DNA of 34,295 bases from Bacteroidota bacterium (GCA_016868395.1 VGGW01000006.1:1-34295); one strand, 5' to 3'; counted from the stretch's first letter, positions 9,277-17,157 are shown. Made by a program: numbers and translations. The notes: generated by a model not told the origin, from the letters alone.

Positions 9277-9641
9277 TTCAGAATCGCATCAGCAAGAAGG
9301 CCGGTCATTTCGATGAGCATCTTGATTGGGGAATGGATAACCGTTTTATAGGCGAAGAGAAATCTCATTTTCAAGCTTAAACTCGCAAAAGAGATTGCCC
9401 CTAAACTTGGTCAGATTGGTAAGAAGATGGTTCCGCCTGGTTCAAAATAGCGGAATTTATCTCTGAAAACGATTTTTTCCTGTATTTATTAGGGTGCAGC
9501 AGATACTAAAATTAAACTTAGCGTCTAGATCGTAAGGATAATGCCTTTTCGAGAATGGAGTGTGGAAGCATCAGATTTATTGACTCGCAGATTCTTATCA
9601 CGAGCCTTGCCTGTGCTCTATAATCCAATCTGCCTTAAGAT
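9277..9641. other. Intergenic region with a possible degenerate REP-like sequence
   Basis: The stretch after bshA has no credible ORF. At about 9304-9375 the pair GGTCATTTCGATGAG and GCGAAGAGAAATCTC resembles a second type of dispersed Bacteroidota intergenic repeat (GTCATTTCGA ... GAGAAATC), known to me from general familiarity rather than from a second copy here. Nothing else was recognised before the terminator at 9642. Confidence 0.35.
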
Positions 9642-9677
9642 AAAAAGGCTTTCCTGATAATTCAGGAAAGCCTTTTT
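9642..9677. terminator. Bidirectional intrinsic terminator, bshA / FKBP gene
   Basis: A perfect 16-bp stem (AAAAAGGCTTTCCTGA and its complement) encloses a 4-nt TAAT loop. The A and T ends give a U-tract in either direction, so it can end both the plus-strand bshA transcript and the minus-strand FKBP transcript, which stops at 9694. Confidence 0.9.
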
Positions 9678-9693
9678 AAATAAAAAAACTTAA

Positions 9694-10632
9694 TTACTGC
9701 TTTGGAGCAGCAGCAACCGGTGCTGTACCAGGAATAATATTTACAATATCCAATTCAAATACAAGTGGTGAATATGGGGGAATACCTTGATTACCTTGTT
9801 CACCATAGGCCAATTTTGATGGAAGAATGATTGTTGCTTTAGCGCCCTTGTTCAGAAGCATCAAACCTTCTTCAAAGCCTGGAATTGAACCGCCTAATCC
9901 AACCGGAAGTTTTAATGGCTCGTATGGCCGCTGTGGGTTGAAAGTTCCGTTTTTCTTGGCTACATCAGGAAGACTACTGTCAAATACTTTACCACTCAAA
10001 AACATGCCTGTATAATTGACTACTACCGTATCACCCGGATTAGCTTTTGCACCCGCACCCTCCTTTGAAATGACATAATTCAAACCTGAGGCTGTCACTT
10101 TTGGTTTCATATTTTTTGCAGAGACATATGCCTTAACCTTGGCAACTTCCCCTGTTTTTGCCTGCTCCATTTCGGCCTTAAGAAACTCATCTATCTTTCC
10201 GCGGAAAAGACTATCGTTCATTGTGCCTTTTGGGATTACCTTGTCAATTTTAATGGTGTAAACCAGATACTTTTTGGTGGTATCCGAAGGTTGGGGGCGA
10301 CCCATCTTCTGTACCATGGAGTCAATGTTTATTTTAAAAGTTGCACTGTCGCCTTCACTTAAAAGACCCAAAGCTGCAAAAAGATCACCTTTGAATACAG
10401 ATTTTTCTTTGATTAGAAGCGATGGACGATCATAGTCATAAGAACTATAAAGAACCGAATCACCTTCGGTTTTTTCTATTGCCTTGAAAGCTACGAAATC
10501 ACCTTCCTTAATTGTTTGGCCAGATTTATCGGTGTGGATCTTATATAACATATCCCCTTCACCTTTGTTAAATTTGTTACAAGCCGTTAATCCCGTAACT
10601 GCCAGCCCTAATACGATTGTTAATTTTTTCAT
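9694..10632 (-). CDS. FKBP-type peptidyl-prolyl isomerase lipoprotein
   Basis: A 312-residue exported lipoprotein. I chose the ATG at 10632 because it gives a normal signal (MKKLTIVLGLAVTGLTAC, lipobox LTAC); the in-frame upstream ATG at 10659 would bury it. Residues about 190-305 are a complete FKBP domain with VNYTGMFLSGKVFDSS, IPGFEEGLMLLNKG, LAYGEQG and PLVFELDIVNI, so prolyl isomerase activity is likely. Residues 30-130 resemble a divergent FKBP-like repeat (GDFVAFKA ... GLLSEGDSATF) lacking most active-site residues. The expected role is periplasmic or outer-membrane protein folding. It lies 140 bp downstream of nrnA on the same strand and ends at a strong terminator. Confidence 0.92.
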   Translation of the reverse strand: MKKLTIVLGLAVTGLTACNKFNKGEGDMLYKIHTDKSGQTIKEGDFVAFKAIEKTEGDSVLYSSYDYDRPSLLIKEKSVFKGDLFAALGLLSEGDSATFKINIDSMVQKMGRPQPSDTTKKYLVYTIKIDKVIPKGTMNDSLFRGKIDEFLKAEMEQAKTGEVAKVKAYVSAKNMKPKVTASGLNYVISKEGAGAKANPGDTVVVNYTGMFLSGKVFDSSLPDVAKKNGTFNPQRPYEPLKLPVGLGGSIPGFEEGLMLLNKGAKATIILPSKLAYGEQGNQGIPPYSPLVFELDIVNIIPGTAPVAAAPKQ

Positions 10633-10772
10633 TTGTTTTATTTGTTGTGAAATATACATTGTTTTTTGATTGAATCCATCAAGAGCTGTAATATTTTCTA
10701 TTTTTTTTAAGACACCTGACAGACTTTTTATGTTTATTGTTTTTATAGTTTAATAGTCAATTCAATTTTAGA

Positions 10773-11783
10773 TTATTCGATGAGTTGTGTTTTGTATTCA
10801 GGCAATATCAGATCAAATTTTTCTCGGACCGATTCAATACTCTGATCTGAAAATCCTCCGGCAGCATTTTTATGACCACCACCGTTGAAATATTTCTTAC
10901 AAATTTCATTTGCAGGAAAATTGCCGGTTGAACGCACAGATAGTTTTACAACATCTGTTCTTTCGATAATTAAGATTGCAAGACGGATCCCGGTAATTGA
11001 AAGAGCGTAATTAACGATACCCTCGGTATCACCTGTTGAAATTTCATATTCTTCAAGCTCTTGTTTGGTGATGACAATGATTGCAGATTTATAATCGTTT
11101 AAAACTTCCAGTTTATTGAGAAGGCAATGCCCAAGAAATCGTAGCCTGTTTTCTGAAAAGTCATCATAAACCAACTGATGGATCAAAGTGTTATCAGCAC
11201 CAAGATCAATCAGATCAGCCACAATCCGGTGTACATTCGAAGTGGTAGATCTAAAGCGAAAAGAACCGGTATCCGTCATTATTCCGGTGTAAAGACAACT
11301 TGCAATTTCTTCGTTTATGAACTGCCTTTCACCCATTTCGTTGACAATAAACTCGTAAATCAGCTGGGCAGTAGCACAAGCACTGGTAGTCCAAAGGCGA
11401 TAATCCTCAAATCCTTCAGGTTCTAAATGATGATCGATCAACACTTTCTTAGCCTTAGATTCACGAACATAATTGCCCATTTCATCAATTCTAACCAATG
11501 AATTGAAGTCAAGGCAAAAAATTAAATCTGCCGTGGCCACCAAATGCTGAGATTCATCAGTTTTTTCTGTATAAACCATGACCTTGTCATTATTTGGTAA
11601 CCATTGTAAAAAGCTTGGATAGTCTGTTGGAGTAATTACATTTACCCGGTGCCCTTTCAAGATTAGATAATTGTATAAGCCTAAAGAAGATCCCATGGCA
11701 TCACCGTCCGGTTTCGGATGGGTAGTGATCACAATCTGCTTTGGTTCAGCTAAAAACTCTTTTAGAGAGGTTAATTCCAACAT
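10773..11783 (-). CDS. nrnA: DHH-family phosphoesterase, NrnA-like oligoribonuclease/pAp phosphatase
   Basis: A 336-residue cytoplasmic DHH/DHHA1 enzyme. Metal-binding motifs occur in order: HPKPDGDAMGS (Asp26, Asp28), CLDFN (Asp92), LIDHH (117-119) and GIMTDTGSFRF. The DHHA1 domain supplies the C-terminal GGGHKNAAGG substrate motif. NrnA degrades nanoRNA and dephosphorylates pAp. The same family also includes cyclic dinucleotide phosphodiesterases, but those usually carry extra N-terminal membrane, PAS or GGDEF domains that are absent here. Element B begins 35 bp upstream of its start, so the insertion lies where the gene's promoter would be expected. Confidence 0.9.
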   Translation of the reverse strand: MLELTSLKEFLAEPKQIVITTHPKPDGDAMGSSLGLYNYLILKGHRVNVITPTDYPSFLQWLPNNDKVMVYTEKTDESQHLVATADLIFCLDFNSLVRIDEMGNYVRESKAKKVLIDHHLEPEGFEDYRLWTTSACATAQLIYEFIVNEMGERQFINEEIASCLYTGIMTDTGSFRFRSTTSNVHRIVADLIDLGADNTLIHQLVYDDFSENRLRFLGHCLLNKLEVLNDYKSAIIVITKQELEEYEISTGDTEGIVNYALSITGIRLAILIIERTDVVKLSVRSTGNFPANEICKKYFNGGGHKNAAGGFSDQSIESVREKFDLILPEYKTQLIE

Positions 11784-11818
11784 GTACAGTTAAAAGAAAG
11801 GCAAAGTTATTAAAATAA

Positions 11819-12273
11819 CCTGAGTTCGATATAAACAATCTAATTAATGTGAGATTGATAAAAGATATTGCCGGGTCTTGATTATTTTTCTCAGATAATG
11901 GAAAGCAGGGTCTGTTGCTCCCGACCCCGTGTTCTGCCCTATTTTTTGCAGGAAATGGAATCCTTATCCTAAGATTCAGTAAGGCAAAAAAAGATAGGGC
12001 TGCCACCCGGTTTTGCTTAGCAGGATCTGTGCTTCTATTACCGGACTGCCCGTACCGATGAAACACAACAGCGGGTAAACTAAACCTTGCCGAAGGAGGT
12101 ATCTTCCGGCGATGGAGCATTTGAGATAAGGTACCATTTTTTACCGGAAATACTCCGTAGGAAAGGACTGCACGAAGCGATAGCACGCAGGGATTGCTTT
12201 CCAAAATCAAATCAATGGTCTCCGGAGCAATAGGAGATCCATCAAAAGGATAATTTCTAATATCGAACTGAGG
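11819..12273. mobile_element. MITE-like non-coding element, copy B (455 bp)
   Basis: Terminal inverted repeats are CCTGAGTTCGATAT at 11819-11832 and its complement at 12260-12273, matching at 13 of 14 positions. Both ends directly abut the identical 9-mer TTAAAATAA (11810-11818 and 12274-12282), which looks like a target duplication. The interior matches copy A (3474-4183, opposite orientation). Clear shared blocks are GGAAAGCAGGGT at 11902, GATAGGGCTGC at 11993, GGTATCTTCCGGC at 12099 and GGAAAGGACTGC at 12160. A 154-codon frame crosses the element on the minus strand but is disrupted in copy A and has no family motif, so I treat it as non-coding. It sits between nrnA and ndk, 62 bp from the ndk -7 box. 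Confidence 0.7.
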
Positions 12274-12335
12274 TTAAAATAAGTGATTCACTTTGCTCAA
12301 TTTTTAAAATCCTTTATCCTTTGATTAATTAGCTG

Positions 12336-12343
12336 TACTTTTG
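12336..12343 (+). promoter_or_regulatory. -7 promoter box of ndk
   Basis: TACTTTTG matches the Bacteroidota -7 consensus TAnnTTTG and lies 21 nt before the ndk ATG. No good -33 TTTG is present at the usual spacing, so this half-site is provisional. Confidence 0.5.
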
Positions 12344-12364
12344 AAGCAATTTTGATAACTTAAA

Positions 12365-12784
12365 ATGGCAACGAACAGAACTTTTACAATGATTAAACCC
12401 GATGCTGTAGCCAATGATCACACCGGAGCAATTTTAGATGATATTATTAAGGGAGGATTTAAAGTAATCGCTTTAAAATATACCCGATTAAGCAAAGCTA
12501 CTGCAGGACAATTTTATGCGATACATAGTGAACGACCTTTTTACAATGATTTGGTTGATTTCATGTCATCCGGACCAATTGTGGCTGCCATATTGGAAAA
12601 GGATAATGCTGTTGAAGATTTTCGCAGGCTGATTGGTGCGACCGATCCGAGCAAAGCCGAAGCAGGAACCATCCGCAATAAATATGCAAAATCTATTGAT
12701 GCAAATGCAATTCATGGATCAGATTCAGATCAAAATGCAGAAATAGAAGGACGTTTCTTCTTTAATTCATTCGAAAGATTCTAA
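12365..12784 (+). CDS. ndk: Nucleoside diphosphate kinase
   Basis: This 139-residue protein is a standard NDK, which transfers the gamma-phosphate from ATP to other (d)NDPs through a phosphohistidine. The start [14 protein letters not shown] gives the conserved Lys11 motif, SERPFY and FMSSGPI line the nucleotide site, and NAIHGSDS holds the catalytic His117. Length and all active-site residues are normal. It is a single gene with its own -7 box at 12336, between mobile-element copies B and C. Confidence 0.97.
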   Translation: MATNRTFTMIKPDAVANDHTGAILDDIIKGGFKVIALKYTRLSKATAGQFYAIHSERPFYNDLVDFMSSGPIVAAILEKDNAVEDFRRLIGATDPSKAEAGTIRNKYAKSIDANAIHGSDSDQNAEIEGRFFFNSFERF

Positions 12785-12800
12785 GCAACAGGATAGTGTC

Positions 12801-12830
12801 GCCCTTTTTTATTCTGATAAATACAAGGGC
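12801..12830 (+). terminator. Possible hairpin after ndk
   Basis: GCCCTT (12801-12806) and AAGGGC (12825-12830) can pair, with TTTAT/ATAAA pairing inside, 16 nt after the ndk stop. No T-tract follows, so intrinsic termination is uncertain. Confidence 0.3.
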
Positions 12831-12852
12831 AGCTCTATAAAATTGTGATTAA

Positions 12853-13061
12853 CGTGAATCGATATTAAACGATCTAAATATTTAGTTTTAACTATATTCA
12901 TTGGCGTTTTAAATACCTTTTAAAGGGGAATAGCCAGTAGATTGAAGCCAGGCTTCATGTTTATTTGAGCCCAGAAGGTAGCTTGGAAACTATAAAAGGC
13001 AATGTTTCCCTGCCGATCTGCAGGTGTGCGGTTTCTTTAAAAAAATTATGTCGAGTTCAGG
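12853..13061. mobile_element. Possible decayed element, copy C (209 bp)
   Basis: CGTGAATCGATAT at 12853-12865 and, on the minus strand, CCTGAACTCGACAT at 13048-13061 each match the CCTGAGTTCGATAT end of copy B at about 11 of 14 positions, in the correct inverted orientation. The interior shows little convincing similarity to A or B beyond a short AAATACCTTTTAAAGG segment near the left end, and the flanks are not clear direct repeats. It may be an old, internally deleted copy or a chance pair of end-like sites. Confidence 0.4.
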
Positions 13062-13066
13062 TTATT

Positions 13067-13256
13067 ATGAAAATTCTGCAGATCCGTTTCTTCATTTTTT
13101 TTGGTCATGCTGATTGTGCCTGCCACTATATCCTACCTGGGAGGTTGGGATCGAAATATTGATTATTTGTTTTTTCTCAAGGCAGTATCAATCGCCTTTT
13201 TTATAACCGTTTTGTATTATCTGCTGGTAAAGAATTACAACGAAAAAAATAGGTAA
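13067..13256 (+). pseudogene. Frameshifted small two-helix membrane protein
   Basis: An ATG at 13067 opens a hydrophobic N-terminus (MKILQIRFFIF) that leaves frame at a run of eight T (13095-13102). With seven T the frame continues through MLIVPATISYLGGWDRN and a second hydrophobic helix to a TAA at 13254-13256. The restored product would be about 62 residues with two predicted membrane helices and a KNYNEKNR tail. The same second half can also start at an internal ATG at 13107 (49 aa). I do not recognise the family. The homopolymer could be a sequencing error, a phase-variable tract or a true mutation. The gene meets dciA tail to tail with no spacer, and its start lies 5 bp from the end of element C. 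Confidence 0.45.
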
Positions 13257-13547
13257 TCATAAAAAGATTATCTCATCAATGATATTGCTTCCGGCACGTT
13301 CATTCATTTTTTCTAAGATACTAGAACGCATCATCAGCAACTCATTCTTGATTACAGCTGATTCCAGGCGGATAAATAACTTTCGATCCCGAACAAAGAT
13401 ATCTTTGGTGCGGTTGGCAATGGCTTTACCCATCATTTCAGGCCAAGCTAACACTAATGAAGTTTCATCAAACTTTCTTCTAAGTTTATAAACTTGAAGC
13501 ATCTGTTCGATTACATCTTTCAATGGTTTGTCGTTAGCTCGGCTCAT
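13257..13547 (-). CDS. DciA-like DUF721 protein
   Basis: A 96-residue basic protein of the DUF721 family: a helical N-terminus (PLKDVIEQMLQVYKLRRKFDE), then W-x-E-x-M-G-x-x-I-A-N-R-T, then FIRLESAVIKNELLMMRSSI, which form the KH-like core. DciA proteins are ancestral loaders of the replicative helicase DnaB. In Bacteroidota the function is inferred by family only. It follows recF by 61 nt on the same strand, and this recF-DUF721 order is common in bacteria, which supports the call. It ends directly against the plus-strand small gene at 13256. Confidence 0.85.
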   Translation of the reverse strand: MSRANDKPLKDVIEQMLQVYKLRRKFDETSLVLAWPEMMGKAIANRTKDIFVRDRKLFIRLESAVIKNELLMMRSSILEKMNERAGSNIIDEIIFL

Positions 13548-13608
13548 AGCATTAGAATCGATTTTAGATCTCGATAGTTAAATTTACGGAATACCGCCTA
13601 ATTAAAGA

Positions 13609-14712
13609 TTATTCTTCCGAAATTTCCCCGCTCACTATATTAAAAATAGTAATTGGAACATCCAGCTTATTAAAAATATTCTCAATTCTATCTCGACTGG
13701 TATCGGTAATAAAAATTTGTCCAAAATCTTTTTCTGATACCATTTTCATGAGTTTGGTGGTTCTGGCATCATCCAGCTTATCAAAAATATCATCCAGTAG
13801 TAATAGGGGCTCAAAACCTTTTTGTTGATGCAGGAAGGTGTACTGTGCCAGTTTTAATGCTATGAGAAATGATTTTTGCTGCCCTTGGGATCCAAATTTT
13901 TTAAGTGCCATTCCGTGGATACTGAAATTTAGTTCATCCTTGTGGACCCCGCCGGAAGTGCGTTCCAAAATCCGGTCGCGCTCTAAATTCCTGATCAATA
14001 GCGTGGAAAAGTCATCCTGAAACAAAGGTGAGTCATAAATCAGCTCTACCCGTTCTGCATCTTCAGTCAAGTATCGATAATGCTTGTTGAAGATTTTGGT
14101 AAACTCTTCCATGAATAATTTCCGCTTGTTGAAGATTTTATTACCCGAAATGACAAGTTGCTGGTCATAAATTTCCATGAGTGTTGGATCATACTGCCCC
14201 GAAACTGCCATTTGCCTCAATAAAGCATTCCTGTTTATCAAATTTCGATTGTAATTTATCAGTTCATCTAAGTAATGACTATCAGTTTGAGAAATTACAT
14301 TATCAATGAATTTTCTACGTTCTTCACTGCCTTCAATTATCAGACTGATATCATTCGGGGAAATTATCACTAATGGGAAAAGACCAATATGATCGGCCAG
14401 CCTTTGATATTCTTTTTTGTTGCGTTTAAACTTCTTTTTTTGGTTTCGTTTCAAACCGCAGTAAATCACATCATCTGCATCCTCTTTTTTAAAAGTCCCC
14501 TGGATCATAAAAAGATCCTGACCTTGTCTAATCTGTTGACTGTCGATGGGGTTAAAATAGCTTTTACAGAGTGATAGGTAATGAATTGCATCCAATAAAT
14601 TGGTTTTTCCTGCGCCGTTATTACCTGTAAAGGCATTGACAGTATTCGAAAAAACTAACTCAGCTTCAGAATAATTTTTGAAATTGAGGACAGATAATTT
14701 TTGAAGCCACAT
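13609..14712 (-). CDS. recF: DNA replication/repair protein RecF
   Basis: RecF is an SMC-like ATPase that helps load RecA at single-stranded gaps through the RecFOR pathway. This 367-residue protein has the Walker A motif GNNGAGKT (30-37) after the typical MWLQKLSVLNFKNY start. It also has the family's QGQQKSF signature region and the Walker B segment LLLDDIFDKLDD. Length is normal. The gene is divergent from the TPR gene and is followed by the DUF721 gene in the same direction. Confidence 0.95.
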   Translation of the reverse strand: MWLQKLSVLNFKNYSEAELVFSNTVNAFTGNNGAGKTNLLDAIHYLSLCKSYFNPIDSQQIRQGQDLFMIQGTFKKEDADDVIYCGLKRNQKKKFKRNKKEYQRLADHIGLFPLVIISPNDISLIIEGSEERRKFIDNVISQTDSHYLDELINYNRNLINRNALLRQMAVSGQYDPTLMEIYDQQLVISGNKIFNKRKLFMEEFTKIFNKHYRYLTEDAERVELIYDSPLFQDDFSTLLIRNLERDRILERTSGGVHKDELNFSIHGMALKKFGSQGQQKSFLIALKLAQYTFLHQQKGFEPLLLLDDIFDKLDDARTTKLMKMVSEKDFGQIFITDTSRDRIENIFNKLDVPITIFNIVSGEISEE

Positions 14713-14807
14713 AGTTGATGCCTGTGCTGAGAAGCGCTTTTACAAATTTAGTCTTTTCAGCTTGTTTTAGCATCGAATTAAAAAAAATCAATCTGTCTGA
14801 TTTAAAA

Positions 14808-14838
14808 GTTGATACTTCACGCGAAAAATGTATTTTTG
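14808..14838 (+). promoter_or_regulatory. Promoter of the TPR-ribH unit
   Basis: A -33 GTTG at 14808-14811 is followed, after 19 nt, by a perfect -7 box TATTTTTG at 14831-14838. Transcription would start near 14845, so the TPR gene must start at the ATG 14882 rather than at the in-frame ATG 14828. Confidence 0.7.
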
Positions 14839-14881
14839 CGGAATTGGATTAAGTGTAACGGTTTATATTTTTAATAGACAG

Positions 14882-15562
14882 ATGTCAAAAGATCAAAAAG
14901 ATAACATAACAGAAACTGACAATCAGCTTGGAAATACAAGCAAATTTGTTCAGGAAAATGCGAGGAGCCTGGCGATAATCGCTGCTGCCATCATCCTTCT
15001 GGTTGCATTATATTTCGGTTACCAAAATTTCTATCTGGCACCAAGAGCAGAAAAGGCAGCAAATGAAATGTTCAAGGCTGAGGAATACCTAGCCATCGAC
15101 TCCTTGAAGGATAGGGCAATTAAGGGAGACGGTTCTTATCCCGGATTTAAAAAAATTGCGGATGAGTATTCAAGCACAAAATCAGCCAACCTAGCCAATG
15201 CTTATCTTGGGGGTCTTTACCTTCAAAAAGGTGAATATCAAAAAGCGGTTGATGCCTTAGGTAAGTATAGCAATACCGGTAGTCCGGTGATTGATCCGCT
15301 AGTTTTGGGAATGCTTGGAGATGCCTACAGCGAATTAAAGGATTATAACAGGGCAATAACTTTCTACAAAAAGGCAGCAGATAAGAATAAAAACACATTC
15401 ACAAGTCCCCTATTTTTGAAGAAACTTGGATTGGTTTATGAGGAGCAAAAAGAATTTAAATCTGCCGCTGAAGCCTACAATAAAATTAAGACGGAATATC
15501 CTGAAAGTGTGGAGGCAAGTTCAGTTGATGCCTATATTGCCAGAGTGGAAGCAAAATTGTAA
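14882..15562 (+). CDS. Membrane-anchored tetratricopeptide-repeat protein
   Basis: A 226-residue protein with a soluble charged N-terminus, one transmembrane helix at about residues 30-50 (LAIIAAAIILLVALYFGY), and a C-terminal region of TPR-type helical repeats (ANAYLGGLYLQKGEYQKAVDAL, VLGMLGDAYSELKDYNRAITFY and LKKLGLVYEEQKEFKSAAEAY). This layout resembles YfgM-like or BamD-neighbour scaffold proteins, which hold other envelope proteins, but no specific partner can be read from the sequence. The start is fixed by the promoter at 14808-14838. Its transcript probably continues into ribH, 64 nt downstream. Confidence 0.85.
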   Translation: MSKDQKDNITETDNQLGNTSKFVQENARSLAIIAAAIILLVALYFGYQNFYLAPRAEKAANEMFKAEEYLAIDSLKDRAIKGDGSYPGFKKIADEYSSTKSANLANAYLGGLYLQKGEYQKAVDALGKYSNTGSPVIDPLVLGMLGDAYSELKDYNRAITFYKKAADKNKNTFTSPLFLKKLGLVYEEQKEFKSAAEAYNKIKTEYPESVEASSVDAYIARVEAKL

Positions 15563-15626
15563 TTTGAAAGTTTAATAATGGTGGTGTACAAGTTTTGTGC
15601 GTAATAACCACTTCCGATTTTGGAAC

Positions 15627-16121
15627 ATGGCCAGTTCGCTAAAAAATCTATCAGATTTCTCTCACGTGGAAGTTCCCTCCGGTAAAGATTACCGATTTGG
15701 AATTGTGGTTTCTCAATGGAATGCTGAAATCACTGGCTCGCTTTACAGAAGTGCCTACGCCGCGCTTTTAAAACATGGAGTACTTGAAGAGAATATCACG
15801 AGTATTCAGGTGCCCGGAAGTTTTGAATTAACCAGCGGTTCCGATATATTGTTGTCTTCAAAGAATCTGGATGCTGTTATTTGTTTAGGATGTGTTATTC
15901 AAGGAGAAACACCGCATTTTACTTTTATTTGTAATGCCGTGGCAAACGGGTTAGTCAATGTTTCCTTAAAATACAATAAACCGGTAATTTTTGGGGTCTT
16001 AACCACTGATAATCAACAGCAGGCAAAAGAGAGATCGGGTGGAATACATGGTAATAAAGGTGAAGAGGCAGCGCTAACTGCAATTATGATGGCTAAGGTT
16101 AATTCGGACGCCACGCAATAA
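15627..16121 (+). CDS. ribH: 6,7-dimethyl-8-ribityllumazine synthase
   Basis: RibH condenses 5-amino-6-ribitylamino-uracil with 3,4-dihydroxy-2-butanone 4-phosphate, the penultimate step of riboflavin synthesis. The 164-residue product has the family's landmarks: GIVVSQWNAEIT, VPGSFEL, LGCVIQGETPHF with the catalytic His, and FGVLTTDNQQQAKERSG. The ATG at 15627 is preferred; an in-frame GTG at 15597 would add ten residues without family similarity. No other riboflavin genes are adjacent and no FMN riboswitch was seen upstream. It probably shares the TPR gene's transcript. Confidence 0.95.
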   Translation: MASSLKNLSDFSHVEVPSGKDYRFGIVVSQWNAEITGSLYRSAYAALLKHGVLEENITSIQVPGSFELTSGSDILLSSKNLDAVICLGCVIQGETPHFTFICNAVANGLVNVSLKYNKPVIFGVLTTDNQQQAKERSGGIHGNKGEEAALTAIMMAKVNSDATQ

Positions 16122-16171
16122 ATATTTATTGATTATTGAATTAATTTCGATAATTTTAAAAAACTGTAAGC

Positions 16172-16285
16172 ATGAAAAAAGTATTAATCGGTATAATTGC
16201 CTTATTTATCGCCACAACTGTATTGCAAGCATGTTCTTCCAGATTATGCCCGGCATACGGTACTTATCCGAAATCCAGGCGGTAA
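16172..16285 (+). CDS. Small 37-residue lipoprotein
   Basis: A short gene from an ATG at 16172 to a TAA at 16283-16285. The product has a basic start (MKKVLIG), a hydrophobic segment and the lipobox LQAC with Cys21. The mature part is only 17 residues (CSSRLCPAYGTYPKSRR) with a second cysteine. Short Cys/Pro-rich lipoproteins of this kind occur across Bacteroidota, but I cannot name a function. A-rich sequence precedes the start, as for other genes here. It lies between ribH (50 nt upstream) and ytxJ (98 nt downstream), all on the plus strand. Confidence 0.7.
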   Translation: MKKVLIGIIALFIATTVLQACSSRLCPAYGTYPKSRR

Positions 16286-16383
16286 TTCTTCTAATTCTTT
16301 CATTTTTCAATTTGTCTTCAGATTGTCTTCTGATTGCCTTTTTCTCATAATTTTGCCGGCTAATTATAAAATTGTTCTCAATT

Positions 16384-16719
16384 ATGAATTGGATTGAACT
16401 TAATACTCAAGCACAATTACAGCAAATCGTTGATGCTGAAGGATACAGCGTCATATTTAAACATAGTACCCGATGCTCTGTGAGTAACATGGCGAAAAGA
16501 AGATTTGAGAAGGGTTGGGAGGGCATTCCTGAGGGTACTCCGGTTTACTATCTTGATTTAATTAGTTATCGGGACATTTCTAATGCCGTTGCGACTACGT
16601 TCAGTATTCATCATGAATCTCCACAACTGCTGCTGATCAGGGACGGAGATTGTATCTATGAAACCTCGCATGGTGAGATTTCAGCGGAAGACTTAGTTGA
16701 GCAAATAAAGCTGAGTTAA
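16384..16719 (+). CDS. ytxJ: Bacillithiol-system redox protein YtxJ (BrxC-like)
   Basis: A 111-residue thioredoxin-fold protein of the DUF2847/YtxJ family. The hallmark FKHSTRCSVSNMA places a single active-site Cys31 in a TRCS motif instead of CxxC, typical of monothiol bacilliredoxins that remove bacillithiol from modified protein cysteines. ESPQLLLIRDG and the C-terminal SAEDLVEQIK helix match the rest of the fold. The ATG at 16384 is chosen over an upstream in-frame TTG at 16372. bshA (8140-9276) encodes the first enzyme making the thiol this protein is thought to act on. It is convergent with the OsmC gene, with a 27-nt gap. Confidence 0.88.
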   Translation: MNWIELNTQAQLQQIVDAEGYSVIFKHSTRCSVSNMAKRRFEKGWEGIPEGTPVYYLDLISYRDISNAVATTFSIHHESPQLLLIRDGDCIYETSHGEISAEDLVEQIKLS

Positions 16720-16746
16720 AATTATAAAGCGAAAAGCCATTCTTGC

Positions 16747-17157
16747 CTACTCTTTAAAATTAAAGGAGATATTCTGAACCAGATCTGGATGAAGGCTTTT
16801 AGCAACAGGACAATTTCTTGCTGATCGTTCTAGAATGTCCCTTTGCTTTTCTGTATAGATTTGATCAGGGAAGTTAAAGTTTATTTGTATTTCACATACT
16901 CTTCTCGGAGCTGCTGCCATAATTTTAGTGATTGAACAGGTACTGCCGTCAATGTTGAAACCGTGTTCTCTAGCAGCAATACCCATGATGGTAAACATGC
17001 AACTTCCAAGAGAGGCCGACAACAAATCGGTAGGTGAAAATGCCTCCGCTTTTCCCTGATTATCAAGAGGTGCGTCGGTAATCAGCTGATTTCCTGAATA
17101 GACATGAGTAGCTATAGTTCTAAGTTCACCTTGGTAAATAGTTTCAATTGTTGCCAT
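16747..17157 (-). CDS. OsmC-family peroxide-resistance protein
   Basis: A 136-residue OsmC/Ohr-superfamily protein. It carries both reactive cysteines: Cys53 in LGSCMFTIMG and Cys116 in ARNCPVAKSL, plus the EAFSPTDLLSASLGS lead-in. OsmC-like enzymes reduce organic or inorganic peroxides with thiol or lipoyl cofactors. The lack of Ohr-specific elements and the YhfA-like length point to a general OsmC branch. It is transcribed away from lipA, which begins 149 bp to the right. Nearby ytxJ and lipA make thiol or lipoyl-linked reduction plausible, but this is context only. Confidence 0.88.
   Translation of the reverse strand: MATIETIYQGELRTIATHVYSGNQLITDAPLDNQGKAEAFSPTDLLSASLGSCMFTIMGIAAREHGFNIDGSTCSITKIMAAAPRRVCEIQINFNFPDQIYTEKQRDILERSARNCPVAKSLHPDLVQNISFNFKE

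Noticed and set aside
11746-12210. 154-codon minus-strand frame across element B
   Set aside because: It lies almost wholly within the repeat, has no family motif, and the matching sequence in copy A has indels that break the frame.
12965-13162. 65-codon plus-strand frame near element C
   Set aside because: It runs from element C into the wrong-frame part of the small membrane-protein gene; the -1 frame after the T run is the sensible one.
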